A stretch of 64,000 nt of DNA from Acidiphilium sp. (GTDB lineage Bacteria; Pseudomonadota; Alphaproteobacteria; Acetobacterales; Acetobacteraceae): assembly GCA_028688905.1 (NCBI GenBank), contig JAQTXH010000005.1, forward strand, positions 162,096 to 226,095. The letters are read 5' to 3'. Under the pieces are notes generated by a model. The model made no database searches and had not been told where the DNA came from. It worked only from the letters and a program-made list of their open reading frames with translations. This document shows positions 19,542 through 30,360 of the stretch, one piece after another (the stretch's first letter is position 1; each line of letters opens with the position of its first letter). A program made the position numbers and the translations under genes.

Positions 19542-20189
19542 TTACCCGCCCGTGCATCCGATCAGCCTGAAGGTCATTGCTGCATCGCCCACCACAGTGG
19601 CACCCGGTTCGGAGCGGATCAGCCATCCGCGAAACAGGGGGGAGCTAACGCTTGACGATGACGCAGGTGTTGCGGTTTCGGGCCGCACGGTCACGAAAAT
19701 CGCGGCGTCCGGGGGCATATCTTGCGGGCGCACCACGCAGGCACCCACCTTGATCTCCAGTTTACCCTGGGAAACGGTGGACCCGACCGGCACCTGAATG
19801 CGCCGGACCGCGCCGTCTTCCTTGTCGAGCACATCGAGCACGGCGGTCGCGCGCCGGTCCCAAATCGGCTTGACCTGCGCCGGCGCGCTGGAGGTTCCGG
19901 TTTGTGTCGTTCCATCCGCCGTCATCGGTGGCAATGCGCCGGCTTGGCCACCCTGTGGCGAAGGCCGCTCCAACCCGGGCGGCGGTGCCACGGTGGGGGC
20001 CGGCAAGTCGGGGGCGGGCAAAGCTTGTGCAGCATCGGGTTGCGCCGGCAACGGAGCGTCCGGAACCTTGGTAATCGAGGGCGGCAAGGGCACCGGTGCC
20101 AGATCCGCCTGCCCGTTGCTTTGGCCCCAGGCCACCCCGCAGGCGAGGCCGAGCGACGCTCCGAGCCATAGCGCCGCGCGTCCGATCAC
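19542..20189 (-). CDS. DUF2155 domain exported protein
   Basis: The 215-residue protein has a signal peptide (ALWLGASLGLACGVAWG), a long Pro/Ala-rich linker (about 25-100) and a C-terminal DUF2155 domain (about 108-215): ATAVLDVLDKEDGAVRRIQV, then KLEIKVGACVVRPQDMPPDA and a closing FRLIGC. Two cysteines in the domain could pair. The family is alphaproteobacterial and of unknown function. Its start overlaps the mlaD stop by 4 bp, and mlaD/DUF2155 adjacency behind an NDUFA12 gene is common in alphaproteobacteria, suggesting an envelope role. Confidence 0.88.
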   Translation of the reverse strand: MIGRAALWLGASLGLACGVAWGQSNGQADLAPVPLPPSITKVPDAPLPAQPDAAQALPAPDLPAPTVAPPPGLERPSPQGGQAGALPPMTADGTTQTGTSSAPAQVKPIWDRRATAVLDVLDKEDGAVRRIQVPVGSTVSQGKLEIKVGACVVRPQDMPPDAAIFVTVRPETATPASSSSVSSPLFRGWLIRSEPGATVVGDAAMTFRLIGCTGG

Positions 20190-20737
20190 GGCGTTTTGGC
20201 CGCGCCGTCGAGACCCGGCAATGCTGTCTTGCCACTGCCCGGCACCGGCGATGCGCCGTTTTGGCTGGTACCGCCCTTGGCGGCCTTGGTCGCGAAATTC
20301 GCCGCGCTGAAGACGAATTTGCCAAGCAGCGATTCGATGTTGATCGCCGACTGGGTCACCACGATCGCGCCGCCCTGCTTGAGCATGGCGTCGTCCCCGC
20401 CGGGTGCAATCGACAAATAATCGCCGCCCAGCAACGAGGCGCTTTCGATCGCGGCGCTGCTGTCTTTCGGCACTTGCACCTTGGGATCGACGCTGAAATC
20501 GACAACCGCGGCGTAAGTCTGGGGATCAAGATCGGTCTTGGTGACCTGCCCGACGGTGACGCCGGCGATTTTCACCGGCGAGCCTACCTTCAGCGGGCCG
20601 ATATCGCCGAACTGGGCGTGCAAGATGTAGCCGCCGCTCGCCTGCGTGTGGGTGCGCGAAAAGGCGAAGGCGAGGAACGCGACAGCGATTACGATAACCG
20701 CGAGGCCGGCAATGATTTCGGAAACACGACGCTGCAT
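20186..20737 (-). CDS. mlaD: Outer membrane lipid asymmetry protein MlaD (MCE domain)
   Basis: The 183-residue protein has one N-terminal membrane anchor (EIIAGLAVIVIAVAFLAFAF) and an MCE domain (about 38-115): GGYILHAQFGDIGPLKVGSPV and KIAGVTVGQVTKTDLDP, with ASLLGGDYLSIAPGG. MlaD is the periplasmic lipid-binding subunit of the MlaFEDB phospholipid transporter. The other subunits are not in the window; separation of mlaD from mlaEF occurs in alphaproteobacteria. A Gly/Ser-rich tail follows the domain. Confidence 0.92.
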   Translation of the reverse strand: MQRRVSEIIAGLAVIVIAVAFLAFAFSRTHTQASGGYILHAQFGDIGPLKVGSPVKIAGVTVGQVTKTDLDPQTYAAVVDFSVDPKVQVPKDSSAAIESASLLGGDYLSIAPGGDDAMLKQGGAIVVTQSAINIESLLGKFVFSAANFATKAAKGGTSQNGASPVPGSGKTALPGLDGAAKTP

Positions 20738-20791
20738 CTTTTGCCTTTTTTCTGGCGAGGGGAACGCGGAACTGGCGCGGTGAAAGCCGGC

Positions 20792-21274
20792 TCAGGCGTT
20801 CGGTGTCCAAGGTTCATAATCGGCCGAGGCACTGGCCCGTGCGCCGCCCTCGTAGTCATGGCCCCGCGGCCGATAGGCGCGCGCGGTTCCGGTCAAATTC
20901 GGCTCATGCGGCCGCTGCCAGGGCAGGTGTTCCGCCGCGGACAATGGCGCATCGGTAGTGAAGTGGAGCCAAGCGTGCCACTCCGGTGGCACCAGCGAGG
21001 CATCGCGCGCGCCGCCGGCATAGACCACCCAGCGCCGCCCCCGACCATCGGACCGGCTGGGCCGGCGCTCTTCGAAATACTGGTTTCCCGTATCGTCCTG
21101 CCCAACCGCGCCGCCGCGCCGCAGGGTACCGAGTACCAGACCGGGGTTGCTGAACAGGGCGCGCCACCCGCCTAACGACGCCAGACTGGGAGATGCCTTC
21201 TCCGGGGCAGGGGATGTTTTCTGCCCTTTATGCCGCACGGCCCTGCCCGGCACAATGTCGTCGGTTGCATTCAT
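20792..21274 (-). CDS. NADH:ubiquinone oxidoreductase accessory subunit, NDUFA12 family
   Basis: The product (about 160 residues) contains the NDUFA12 core GAVGQDDTGNQYFEERRPS, RRWVVYAGGARDASLVPPEWHAWLH and the C-terminal RPHEPNLTGTARAYRPRGHDYEG. The family is an accessory subunit of respiratory complex I in mitochondria and alphaproteobacteria. The unconserved first 35 residues are longer than usual. The ATG at 21274 is chosen over a GTG at 21322, which would add residues unlike the family. It leads the NDUFA12-mlaD-DUF2155 gene row. Confidence 0.9.
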   Translation of the reverse strand: MNATDDIVPGRAVRHKGQKTSPAPEKASPSLASLGGWRALFSNPGLVLGTLRRGGAVGQDDTGNQYFEERRPSRSDGRGRRWVVYAGGARDASLVPPEWHAWLHFTTDAPLSAAEHLPWQRPHEPNLTGTARAYRPRGHDYEGGARASASADYEPWTPNA

Positions 21275-21340
21275 TCCTGTCTCTATAAGGGAAGCCGCCA
21301 GATCGGTCCATCCGTTCCGCACCGCCGCGTCTCCCCCGGT

Positions 21341-21382
21341 TTATCCACAAGATTTTGTGGTAGACGATCAGGATATCCACAA
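21341..21382. promoter_or_regulatory. DnaA-box-like pair upstream of the NrdJ-like gene
   Basis: TTATCCACA (21341-21349) matches the consensus DnaA box exactly, and ATATCCACA (21373-21381) differs at one base. The first overlaps a 6-bp hairpin, CCACAA-GATT-TTGTGG. Both lie within 100 bp of the ATG of the gene at 21436. DnaA control is an inference. Confidence 0.45.
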
Positions 21383-21435
21383 CATAACGCCGATCCAATC
21401 TGGAATCTGCTTTCAGAACGGGTTAGGATTGCTTT

Positions 21436-22977
21436 ATGTTCAAAGATCGCGCCGGTTCGCACCGTTTCAATCCGCCGCTGCCCTGGCGCGGTATCCGCAT
21501 GCGGCGGGTCGAAGCTGGCGCTGATCTGGACGCCACGCCGGAACCTGTGGTGATCCCGGTCACGTGGCCGGAGCAATCCGCTGCCGGGCTGGTGGCGCTG
21601 CGCGCGGCTCCAAACCTGATCACCGCACCGGAAGCGGCTTCGGCCTGGATCGACCCGATCGCGGCACGCGCGTCCGCCGCCGGCCTCGATCACGATCTCG
21701 CGCCGGCGCTGCACGATTTGCTGATCGGCCGCCGCGCCGCACCCTCGCCAGGGGTTTGGCGCAACGCACCTGAAGCCATCCCCGGCTTTGTCGTCAACCT
21801 GCCGGAATTCCTCGACGAAGCATTGCAATTCGACGCGGTAGGCTTCGGTCGGGCGGTGGAAACCATGGTTGTCGCTCTCAGTCTGGTCGCCCCCTCGGCC
21901 CAGCGCCTCGCGATCGGCATGGCCGATTTATCGCTGCTGCTGGCCCGGCTCGATCTCGACTACGGCGGCGAACCGGCACGCCACCTCGCGGCGACGCTGG
22001 CCGCCCTGCTCGCGGCCCATGCGGATATTGCCTCCGCCGCGCTTCTCGCGCGCGGCATGGCCCCCGGCTACCCGATCACGGCACCAACTCTCCCCCGATC
22101 CTGCACGATCGCCTTCCTGCGCGAGGCCGCTGCGAGCGCGCAGGCCCGGGCGGCATCCCTGGGATTGCGCCAGCACCGCAGCCTGACCGGGATGCTGCTT
22201 CCCTGCGCGGTCGAAACGGTGCTCGGTGTCGAGACCATCGGCATCGCGGCCCCTCTCTCGGCGTTGAATTCCGAGGGCCGCCTGGCGGCCTGGGCACACG
22301 CGCGCCTCGTCGCTTCCGGACGCTCCGCCGAGGACGCCCTTGCTGCGACCATCGCGGGAGCCGATCCGTTCGCCGTCGCCGACCGGGCCGCCCTGCACGC
22401 GATGGTCGAGGCGGTCGCCCCGTTCTGCGCGATCCTGCCGGAATCGCAGAGCGTTCTGCCCGCGCGACTGCCGGTGCGTAGTGCCGTGCGCGACAAATTA
22501 CCGGCCCGGCGCGGCGGTTACACCCAAAAAGTCAATATCGGCGGTCACAAGGTCTTCCTCCGTACCGGCGAGTACCCCGACGGCCGGTTGGGCGAGATAT
22601 TCCTCACGTTACCGCGCGAATCCGCCGCGTTCCGGGGATTGGCCGATGCCTTCGCCATATCGGTCAGCTTGGGTCTGCAACATGGCGTACCGCTCGATGA
22701 CTTCGTCGATGAGTTCGCCTTCACCCGCTTCGGCACCGCCGGTGCGGTCGAGGGCGATGCCGAAATTATTCAGGCAACCTCGCTGATCGACTATGCGTTC
22801 CGCCATCTGGCGGCGAATTACCTTGGCCGCCACGATCTGGCTGTCGCCACCGGTGACGATGATGCGGATTCCGAGACCGGCGCACCGTTGCTGCCACTTG
22901 AATTGCCGGCGTCCGGTTCGGTGCGCGTGGCCAGACGGCCAAAACGCCAACCCCCCGCCCTCAAACTGGTGAGTTGA
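21436..22977 (+). CDS. Orphan protein related to the C-terminal part of class II (B12-dependent) ribonucleotide reductase
   Basis: Residues about 355-470 of this 513-residue protein match the conserved end of Nrd[59 protein letters not shown] and [18 protein letters not shown]. Earlier parts ([39 protein letters not shown]) look like a weakened version of the barrel half, but no intact radical or thioredoxin-reducible cysteine pattern is visible: cysteines are few (about four). It is therefore probably not a working reductase on its own. It is followed 2 bp later by ridA. It may be a regulatory or partner subunit, or a decayed paralogue retained for another role. Confidence 0.7.
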   Translation: MFKDRAGSHRFNPPLPWRGIRMRRVEAGADLDATPEPVVIPVTWPEQSAAGLVALRAAPNLITAPEAASAWIDPIAARASAAGLDHDLAPALHDLLIGRRAAPSPGVWRNAPEAIPGFVVNLPEFLDEALQFDAVGFGRAVETMVVALSLVAPSAQRLAIGMADLSLLLARLDLDYGGEPARHLAATLAALLAAHADIASAALLARGMAPGYPITAPTLPRSCTIAFLREAAASAQARAASLGLRQHRSLTGMLLPCAVETVLGVETIGIAAPLSALNSEGRLAAWAHARLVASGRSAEDALAATIAGADPFAVADRAALHAMVEAVAPFCAILPESQSVLPARLPVRSAVRDKLPARRGGYTQKVNIGGHKVFLRTGEYPDGRLGEIFLTLPRESAAFRGLADAFAISVSLGLQHGVPLDDFVDEFAFTRFGTAGAVEGDAEIIQATSLIDYAFRHLAANYLGRHDLAVATGDDDADSETGAPLLPLELPASGSVRVARRPKRQPPALKLVS

Positions 22978-22979
22978 GC

Positions 22980-24775
<1,796 letters not shown>

Positions 24776-24802
24776 GGACGATCCAACAAAGGTCATTTTT
24801 CC

Positions 24803-25399
24803 ATGAAATTGTTCCATTCCGCCACCAGCCCTTATGTTCGCAAGGTAATGGCCTGCGCGGTCGCGCGCGGCATCAATCTCCAGATCGGCAAAATCCCCAC
24901 CAATCCACATGAAAGCCCAGCAGCGCTGATCGCGATGAACCCGCTGTCGAAAGTGCCGTGCCTGGTGACTGAGGACGGATTTCCCTTGTTCGACAGCCCG
25001 GTGATTTGTGAATATCTCGACACGGTGGGCGACGCCTTGCCGTTGTTTCCCGCCAGTGGCCGGGGGCGCTGGGTGGCGTTGCGGCATCAGGCGATGGGCG
25101 ATGGCATTTTGGACGCCGCGGTGGCGCGGCGGATGGAAAGCGCCAAACCGCAGGACGCCGCGCGCGACGCCTTCATGCTCCGTCAGAAACAAGCGGTCGA
25201 GCACACCCTCGCCGTGCTGGAGCGCGAATTACCCGGCAAGCAGCTCGATATCGGCACCATCGCGATCGGCTGCGCGCTCGGGTATCTCGACTACCGGTTC
25301 GCTGAGGATGGCTGGCGAGCCGCCCACCCGCGTCTCGCCACCTGGTTCGACGGTATTGCCGGCGAACCCGCCTTCACCGAGACGGCCCCACCAGCCTGA
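24803..25399 (+). CDS. Glutathione S-transferase family protein
   Basis: The 198-residue protein has the GST N-terminal thioredoxin fold: LFHSATSPYVRKVMACAV with the likely active Ser in SPYVRK, NPLSKVPCLVTEDG with the cis-proline, and LFDSPVICEYLD with the glutathione-carboxylate Ser. The C-terminal helical domain includes DIGTIAIGCALGYLDYRF. Substrate cannot be told. The gene follows eno by 27 bp and may be co-transcribed. Its TGA directly abuts the reverse-strand gcvP stop, so there is no intergenic base between them. Confidence 0.9.
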   Translation: MKLFHSATSPYVRKVMACAVARGINLQIGKIPTNPHESPAALIAMNPLSKVPCLVTEDGFPLFDSPVICEYLDTVGDALPLFPASGRGRWVALRHQAMGDGILDAAVARRMESAKPQDAARDAFMLRQKQAVEHTLAVLERELPGKQLDIGTIAIGCALGYLDYRFAEDGWRAAHPRLATWFDGIAGEPAFTETAPPA

Positions 25400-28282
25400 T
25401 CACTCCGCCGCTTCGGCAAACGCCGCGAGCGGCGCGCAGGCGCACACAAGGTTGCGGTCGCCATACACGTTATCGACCCGTTTGACCGGCGGCCAGTATT
25501 TGCTTGCCTGAACATAAGGCAGCGGGAAGACGGCCTGCTCGCGGGGATAGGCGTGGTTCCAGGTGCTCGCCATCACCTCGGCCGCGGTATGCGGCGCGTG
25601 TTTCAGCATATTGTCGGCGCGATCGAGGCTGCCGGCCGCGATCGCGGCGATCTCGTGGCGGATTTCGATCATCGCATCGCAGAACCGGTCGATCTCGGCT
25701 TTGGTTTCGCTTTCGGTTGGTTCGATCATCAGGGTGCCGGGTACTGGCCACGACATGGTAGGGGCGTGGAACCCATAGTCCTGCAGGCGCTTGGCGATAT
25801 CCTCGACCACGATGCCGGTATCGGTCTGGAATCCACGGCAATCGATGATGCATTCATGGGCCACCGTACCGCTCGCCCCGGTGTAGAGAATCGGGTAGTG
25901 CGGTGCCAGCCGGTGGGCGATGTAATTGGCGTTGAGAATCGCGATTTCGGTGGCTTCGCGCAAGCCATCGGCCCCCATCATGCGGATATAGGCGTAGGGG
26001 ATCGGCAGGATCGAGGCACTGCCGAATGGTGCGGCACTCACCGGGCCATAACCGGTCGCCGGCCCGGCATCGGCGCACATCGGATGGTTCGGCAGATGCG
26101 GGGCGAGATGTGCCGCCACCGCGATCGGACCCACCCCAGGACCGCCGCCGCCATGGGGAATACAGAAGGTCTTGTGCAAATTCAGGTGGCAGACATCCGC
26201 CCCGATCGCTGCTGGGCTAGTCAGCCCGACCTGCGCGTTCATGTTCGCCCCATCCATATAAACTTGTCCGCCCGCCGCGTGGACCCGTTCGCAAATGGTG
26301 CGCACGGTGGCTTCGAACACGCCGTGGGTCGAGGGATAGGTGACCATCAGCGCGGCGAGATGATCCTGGTGGGTCGCGATTTTGGCGTCGAGATCGGCGA
26401 GATCAATATTGCCCGCCTTGTCGCAACCGACCACGACGACGCGATACCCGGCCATGGTCGCCGAGGCCGGATTGGTGCCGTGGGCCGAGGACGGGATCAG
26501 GCAGATGTCGCGCGCGCCCTGGCCGCGCGCCTGATGGTAGGCCCGAATACTCAGCATCCCGGAGTATTCGCCCTGCGCGCCGGAATTGGGTTGCAGCGAC
26601 ACGGCGGCAAAGCCGGTGATGCGGGCAAGATCGGTGCTCAACCGCGCGATCAGGGCGCGGTAGCCGCGCGTCTGGTCGGTGGGCGCGAAGGGGTGGATGT
26701 CGGCAAACGCGCGCCAGGTGATCGGGATCATTTCAGCGGTGGCGTTCAGCTTCATGGTGCAGGAACCGAGCGGGATCATGCTGCGGTTGAGCGCAATATC
26801 CTTGTCTTCCAGGCGCTTGAGGTAGCGCAGCATCGCATGTTCCGAGCGATGGGCGTGAAACACCGGCGCGGTCATATAGGCACTGCGGCGGGCGAGGGCG
26901 GCGAGCGGCGATGGGATGGCGGGGGCACCGCCGCCGATGATCGCGGCCAGGGTTTCAAGCTCAGCGTGGGTGATCGCTTCGTCGAGCACGATGCCGACGG
27001 TCGCTTGATCGATCCGGCGGAGATTGAACCCGGACTCGAGGGCCGCCGCCATGATCGCGTCGGTCCGGTTGCCGGTTTCGATCGCGATGGTGTCAAAGAA
27101 GGTATCGTGACGAAGCGCGAAGCCGGAGCGGACTGCGGCACCGGCGAGAATCCGAGCAGCAAGATGGATGCGCTGGGCGATCCGCGCCAGACCTTCCGGC
27201 CCGTGCCAGACTCCATAGAACCCAGCAATCATCGCCAGCAGCACCTGCGCGGTGCAGATGTTGCTGGTCGCTTTTTCACGGCGGATATGCTGCTCGCGGG
27301 TTTGCAGCGCGAGGCGCAGGGCGGGCGCGCCGGCGGCATCGATCGAAACGCCGATCAACCGGCCAGGCATGTGGCGCTTCAGGGAATCCCGCGTCGCGAA
27401 ATAGGCGGCGTGCGGGCCGCCGAACCCCATCGGCACGCCGAACCGCTGGGTCGAGCCGACCACGACATCCGCCCCCATCTCACCGGGTGATTTCAGGATC
27501 GCGAGCGAGAGTGGATCGGCCGCGACAATGGCGATGGCACCGGCGGCGTGAGCGGCGGCGATTTCGGTGGCAAGGTCGCGGACCGCGCCGGTCGTGCCGG
27601 GATATTGCAGCACCAGCGCGAAGGGTTTGGTGGCTTCGATCGCGGCTTCGTCGCCCGGTTCGACATCGATGATGGTCCAGCCGAGTGGGGCGGCGCGCGT
27701 CGCGATCACGGCACGGGTCTGCGGGTGCAGATCGGCGGCAACCGCGATCACACTTGATCCGGCACGGTGTACCGCATGAGCCAGTGCGACACCTTCGGCG
27801 GCGGCGGTGGCTTCATCGAGCAGGGAGGCGTTGGCGATGTCCATCCCAGCGAGTTCGGCCATCATGGTCTGGAAATTGAGCAAGGCTTCCAGCCGCCCCT
27901 GCGAGATTTCGGCCTGATAGGGCGTGTAGGCGGTGTACCAGCCCGGATTTTCCAGCACGTTGCGCAGAATGACCAAAGGCGTGACCGTGCCGTGATAGCC
28001 GAGTCCGATCAGGCTGCGTTTCACCTGGTTTTGTGCGGCAAATTCCCGCAGTTCGTCGAGGATTTCACCCTCGGTGAGCGGGGGCGGCAGGTCGAGTTTG
28101 CCAGAGGTCCGGATCGCTTCCGGAATCGTGCGGGCGATCAGGGTGTCGATCGAGGCTTCGCCCAGAGCGCGCAGCATGGCGTCGCGCTCGTCCATATTCG
28201 GGCCGATATGGCGTAGCGCGAAGCGGTCTTCGGCGAGGATCGCATCGAAGGTGGCGATCGTCTCGGGCTTGATATTCGGCAT
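25400..28282 (-). CDS. gcvP: Glycine dehydrogenase (decarboxylating), P-protein
   Basis: The 960-residue homodimeric-type P-protein decarboxylates glycine and loads the aminomethyl group on lipoyl-GcvH. N-terminal half: [50 protein letters not shown]-terminal half: [33 protein letters not shown], and the PLP-lysine segment [21 protein letters not shown]. Length fits the single-chain form. It is the last of gcvT-gcvH-gcvP on the reverse strand, 14 bp after gcvH, under the glycine riboswitch ahead of gcvT. Confidence 0.98.
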   Translation of the reverse strand: MPNIKPETIATFDAILAEDRFALRHIGPNMDERDAMLRALGEASIDTLIARTIPEAIRTSGKLDLPPPLTEGEILDELREFAAQNQVKRSLIGLGYHGTVTPLVILRNVLENPGWYTAYTPYQAEISQGRLEALLNFQTMMAELAGMDIANASLLDEATAAAEGVALAHAVHRAGSSVIAVAADLHPQTRAVIATRAAPLGWTIIDVEPGDEAAIEATKPFALVLQYPGTTGAVRDLATEIAAAHAAGAIAIVAADPLSLAILKSPGEMGADVVVGSTQRFGVPMGFGGPHAAYFATRDSLKRHMPGRLIGVSIDAAGAPALRLALQTREQHIRREKATSNICTAQVLLAMIAGFYGVWHGPEGLARIAQRIHLAARILAGAAVRSGFALRHDTFFDTIAIETGNRTDAIMAAALESGFNLRRIDQATVGIVLDEAITHAELETLAAIIGGGAPAIPSPLAALARRSAYMTAPVFHAHRSEHAMLRYLKRLEDKDIALNRSMIPLGSCTMKLNATAEMIPITWRAFADIHPFAPTDQTRGYRALIARLSTDLARITGFAAVSLQPNSGAQGEYSGMLSIRAYHQARGQGARDICLIPSSAHGTNPASATMAGYRVVVVGCDKAGNIDLADLDAKIATHQDHLAALMVTYPSTHGVFEATVRTICERVHAAGGQVYMDGANMNAQVGLTSPAAIGADVCHLNLHKTFCIPHGGGGPGVGPIAVAAHLAPHLPNHPMCADAGPATGYGPVSAAPFGSASILPIPYAYIRMMGADGLREATEIAILNANYIAHRLAPHYPILYTGASGTVAHECIIDCRGFQTDTGIVVEDIAKRLQDYGFHAPTMSWPVPGTLMIEPTESETKAEIDRFCDAMIEIRHEIAAIAAGSLDRADNMLKHAPHTAAEVMASTWNHAYPREQAVFPLPYVQASKYWPPVKRVDNVYGDRNLVCACAPLAAFAEAAE

Positions 28283-28296
28283 GGCGGTGGCTCCGA

Positions 28297-28671
28297 TCAG
28301 AGCGATTGCACGAGGTCCTGATAGGCTTCGGCGGTGAGCAGGCTCTCGAACGCGGCGCGGTCGTCGGGCCGCAGCTTGAAGAACCAGGCACCCGCCTCCG
28401 GGTCCTGGTTGACCGCACCTGGGTCGTCAGCGAGGGCGGCGTTGTGCTCGGTCACCGTGCCGGCGAGCGGCGCATAGACATCCGATGCCGCCTTGACGCT
28501 CTCGACCACGGCGCAGGCTTCGGACTGCGCGACATGCCGGCCGGGTTCCGGCAGTTCGACGAACACGACATCGCCGAGCGCCGATTGCGCGTGGTCGGTG
28601 ATGCCCACGATGGCCAGATCGCCCTCGAGGCGGACCCATTCATGGTCAGGGGTGTAGCGGGTTTCGGACAT
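28297..28671 (-). CDS. gcvH: Glycine cleavage system H protein
   Basis: The 124-residue carrier has the lipoyl-lysine motif [18 protein letters not shown] (Lys60) and the N-terminal [20 protein letters not shown]. It shuttles the aminomethyl group between P, T and L proteins. It lies 12 bp after gcvT. The L-protein (lpd) is not in the window, as usual, since it is shared with other dehydrogenases. Confidence 0.97.
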   Translation of the reverse strand: MSETRYTPDHEWVRLEGDLAIVGITDHAQSALGDVVFVELPEPGRHVAQSEACAVVESVKAASDVYAPLAGTVTEHNAALADDPGAVNQDPEAGAWFFKLRPDDRAAFESLLTAEAYQDLVQSL

Positions 28672-28683
28672 GGTTGGAGCCTT

Positions 28684-29793
28684 TCAGCGCGCGTAATGAT
28701 GGGGGACGAAGGGCAGGGGGGTGACGTGCAGTGGAATGTTACGACCGCGCAAAACGACGCGGAGCGACGTGCCATCCTCGGCCAGATCGGTGCGGACGTA
28801 GCCCGTTGCGATCGGTGCTTCGAGGCTGGGGGCGAACGTGCCGGAGGTGACGTGGCCAACGATGGTGCCGGTCTGGTCGAGCAATTCGGCACCGGCGCGA
28901 ACCGGCACCCGCCCCTCGATGTGCAGACCGACCAGTATTCGGGCGGGTCCGCTGTCGTGGATTGCGCGTACCACAGCGCCGCCGAGAAAATCCCACGCCA
29001 TCTTGCGTCGCTTGCCGATCGCGAAACCCAGCCCGGCCTCGATCGGGTTGGTTGTCTCGTCCATCTCATGGCCATAAAGCGGCAGGCCGGCTTCAAGGCG
29101 CAGCGAGTCTCGCGCGCCCAGACCGGCGGGCTTCACCCGGGCGTCGGTCAGCAGCGTGGTCGCCAGGATCTCGGCATGGCTGGCTGGCAGGCCGATTTCG
29201 AACCCGTCCTCGCCGGTATAGCCCGAGCGGGTGATGGTGGCCCCGGTGCCTTGCAGCGTGACCGTGATCGCGTCCATGAAGCGCATCGCCGCGACTTCAG
29301 GGATCAGTCCGGCCAGCACCGTGCCGGCTTCAGGGCCTTGCAGCGCGAGTAAAGCGCGGTCGAATTGCGTGGTCAGGGTGACGCCCTCGGGCAGATGGGC
29401 GCGAATATGCGCCGCGTCGACCTGCTTGCGCCCGGCATTGAGCACCAGAAGATAATGCGTTCCCAGATTGGCGACCATCAGATCATCGACGATACCGCCC
29501 TGTTCGTTCATTAGCAGGGTGTAGCGTTGCCGGCCCGGTTTCAGCCCGATGATGTCGCCGGTGACGATGCGTTCGAGCGCCGCGGCGGCATCGGGGCCGG
29601 CGAGACTTGCCTGGCCCATGTGTGAGACATCGAACAGAGCGGCGTGGTTGCGGCAGTGCAGATGCTCGGCGATGATGCCATCGTATTGCACCGGCATGGC
29701 GTAGCCGGCGAAATCGACCATGCGGGCACCGAGGCGGCGATGTAGTGCATCGAGCGGCACGGTTAACGGTTTGGAATCAGCCAAGGGACACAT
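28684..29793 (-). CDS. gcvT: Aminomethyltransferase, T-protein
   Basis: The 369-residue protein transfers the methylene group from GcvH to tetrahydrofolate, releasing ammonia. It shows MVDFAGYAMPVQYDG, ALFDVSHMGQASLAG, ITRSGYTGEDGFEIGLP and the C-terminal GHVTSGTFAPSLEAPIA. The ATG at 29793 has GGGAG only 2 nt upstream; the Met25 at 29721 is too far into the family core to be a start. It is the first gene after the riboswitch. Confidence 0.96.
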   Translation of the reverse strand: MCPLADSKPLTVPLDALHRRLGARMVDFAGYAMPVQYDGIIAEHLHCRNHAALFDVSHMGQASLAGPDAAAALERIVTGDIIGLKPGRQRYTLLMNEQGGIVDDLMVANLGTHYLLVLNAGRKQVDAAHIRAHLPEGVTLTTQFDRALLALQGPEAGTVLAGLIPEVAAMRFMDAITVTLQGTGATITRSGYTGEDGFEIGLPASHAEILATTLLTDARVKPAGLGARDSLRLEAGLPLYGHEMDETTNPIEAGLGFAIGKRRKMAWDFLGGAVVRAIHDSGPARILVGLHIEGRVPVRAGAELLDQTGTIVGHVTSGTFAPSLEAPIATGYVRTDLAEDGTSLRVVLRGRNIPLHVTPLPFVPHHYAR

Positions 29794-29837
29794 ATCTCCC
29801 GCGCATGCAGCGGACGGGTGCAGAACCGTCCAGACTG

Positions 29838-30045
29838 ACCCCCCTCTGTCGCGGAACCTGAGAGATTCGGATCGGGGTTGACCCGGTCCTTACGCCGTCG
29901 GTGCGGCGCGCTGCGCCGGCTTTCCAGAGATTCGTTTTCCCGCGCGGTCCTTTTTGCCTGAGCGTTTCCGGGGGCCGGTTGCGCCTTCGGCGGCGATGCG
30001 TCCGCCAGGGTTGGTTCCCGGCTGCATCGCTCTCTCCCGCGAGGG
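29838..30045 (-). promoter_or_regulatory. Tandem glycine riboswitch in front of gcvT
   Basis: On the reverse strand two glycine-aptamer-like units follow each other. The first (about 30045 to 29945) has GGGAGAGAGC, then CCGCCGAAGGCGCAA, and CGCTCAGGCAAAAAGGACCG. The second (about 29936 to 29838) has AATCTCTGGAAAG, CACCGACGGCGTAAGG and AATCTCTCAGGTTCCG followed by ACAGAGGGG. This spacing and order is the classical two-aptamer glycine switch, which turns on gcv genes when glycine is plentiful. The gcvT start is about 45 nt downstream. Confidence 0.93.
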
Positions 30046-30112
30046 GGTTCGAATGGTCCTTCATTGACCGAGACCGCCGCCAAAGGCAAGCGGCGTTTTC
30101 AGTCGTGCGGGG

Positions 30113-30319
30113 TCAGACCGACATATTCAGCAGCGAACCCCGCGGCATCGGGCCGGGACCCGAGGGCGGCTGTGTTGCCTGCGGCGCGCTGGGTTGCCCA
30201 GGTTGCGGGCCTGCCGGAGCGTAGCGCAACGGTGGGATACCAAGACTCGACGGCCCGATCGGGGCGGCAAAGGCGGAAAGGGAGGTGATTGCGATCATGA
30301 GCATGAGGATAATCAACAT
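30113..30319 (-). CDS. Possible small exported Pro/Gly-rich protein
   Basis: The 68-residue frame begins MLIILMLMIAITSLSAFA, a good signal-peptide-like stretch with a likely cut after SAFA, followed by a Pro/Gly/Gln-rich tail. AGGA lies very close (about 2 nt) to the ATG, which is weak. It sits between nnr and the glycine riboswitch on the same strand. Composition fits a secreted peptide, but the frame is short and unrecognised, so it could be chance. Confidence 0.4.
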   Translation of the reverse strand: MLIILMLMIAITSLSAFAAPIGPSSLGIPPLRYAPAGPQPGQPSAPQATQPPSGPGPMPRGSLLNMSV

Positions 30320-30360
30320 TTCCTAATAATAGGTTAACAGAATTCACCTCGCTATCGATC

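Noticed and set aside
25553..27490. 645-codon plus-strand frame opposite gcvP
   Set aside because: gcvP is unmistakable on the other strand; the frame is an antisense shadow.
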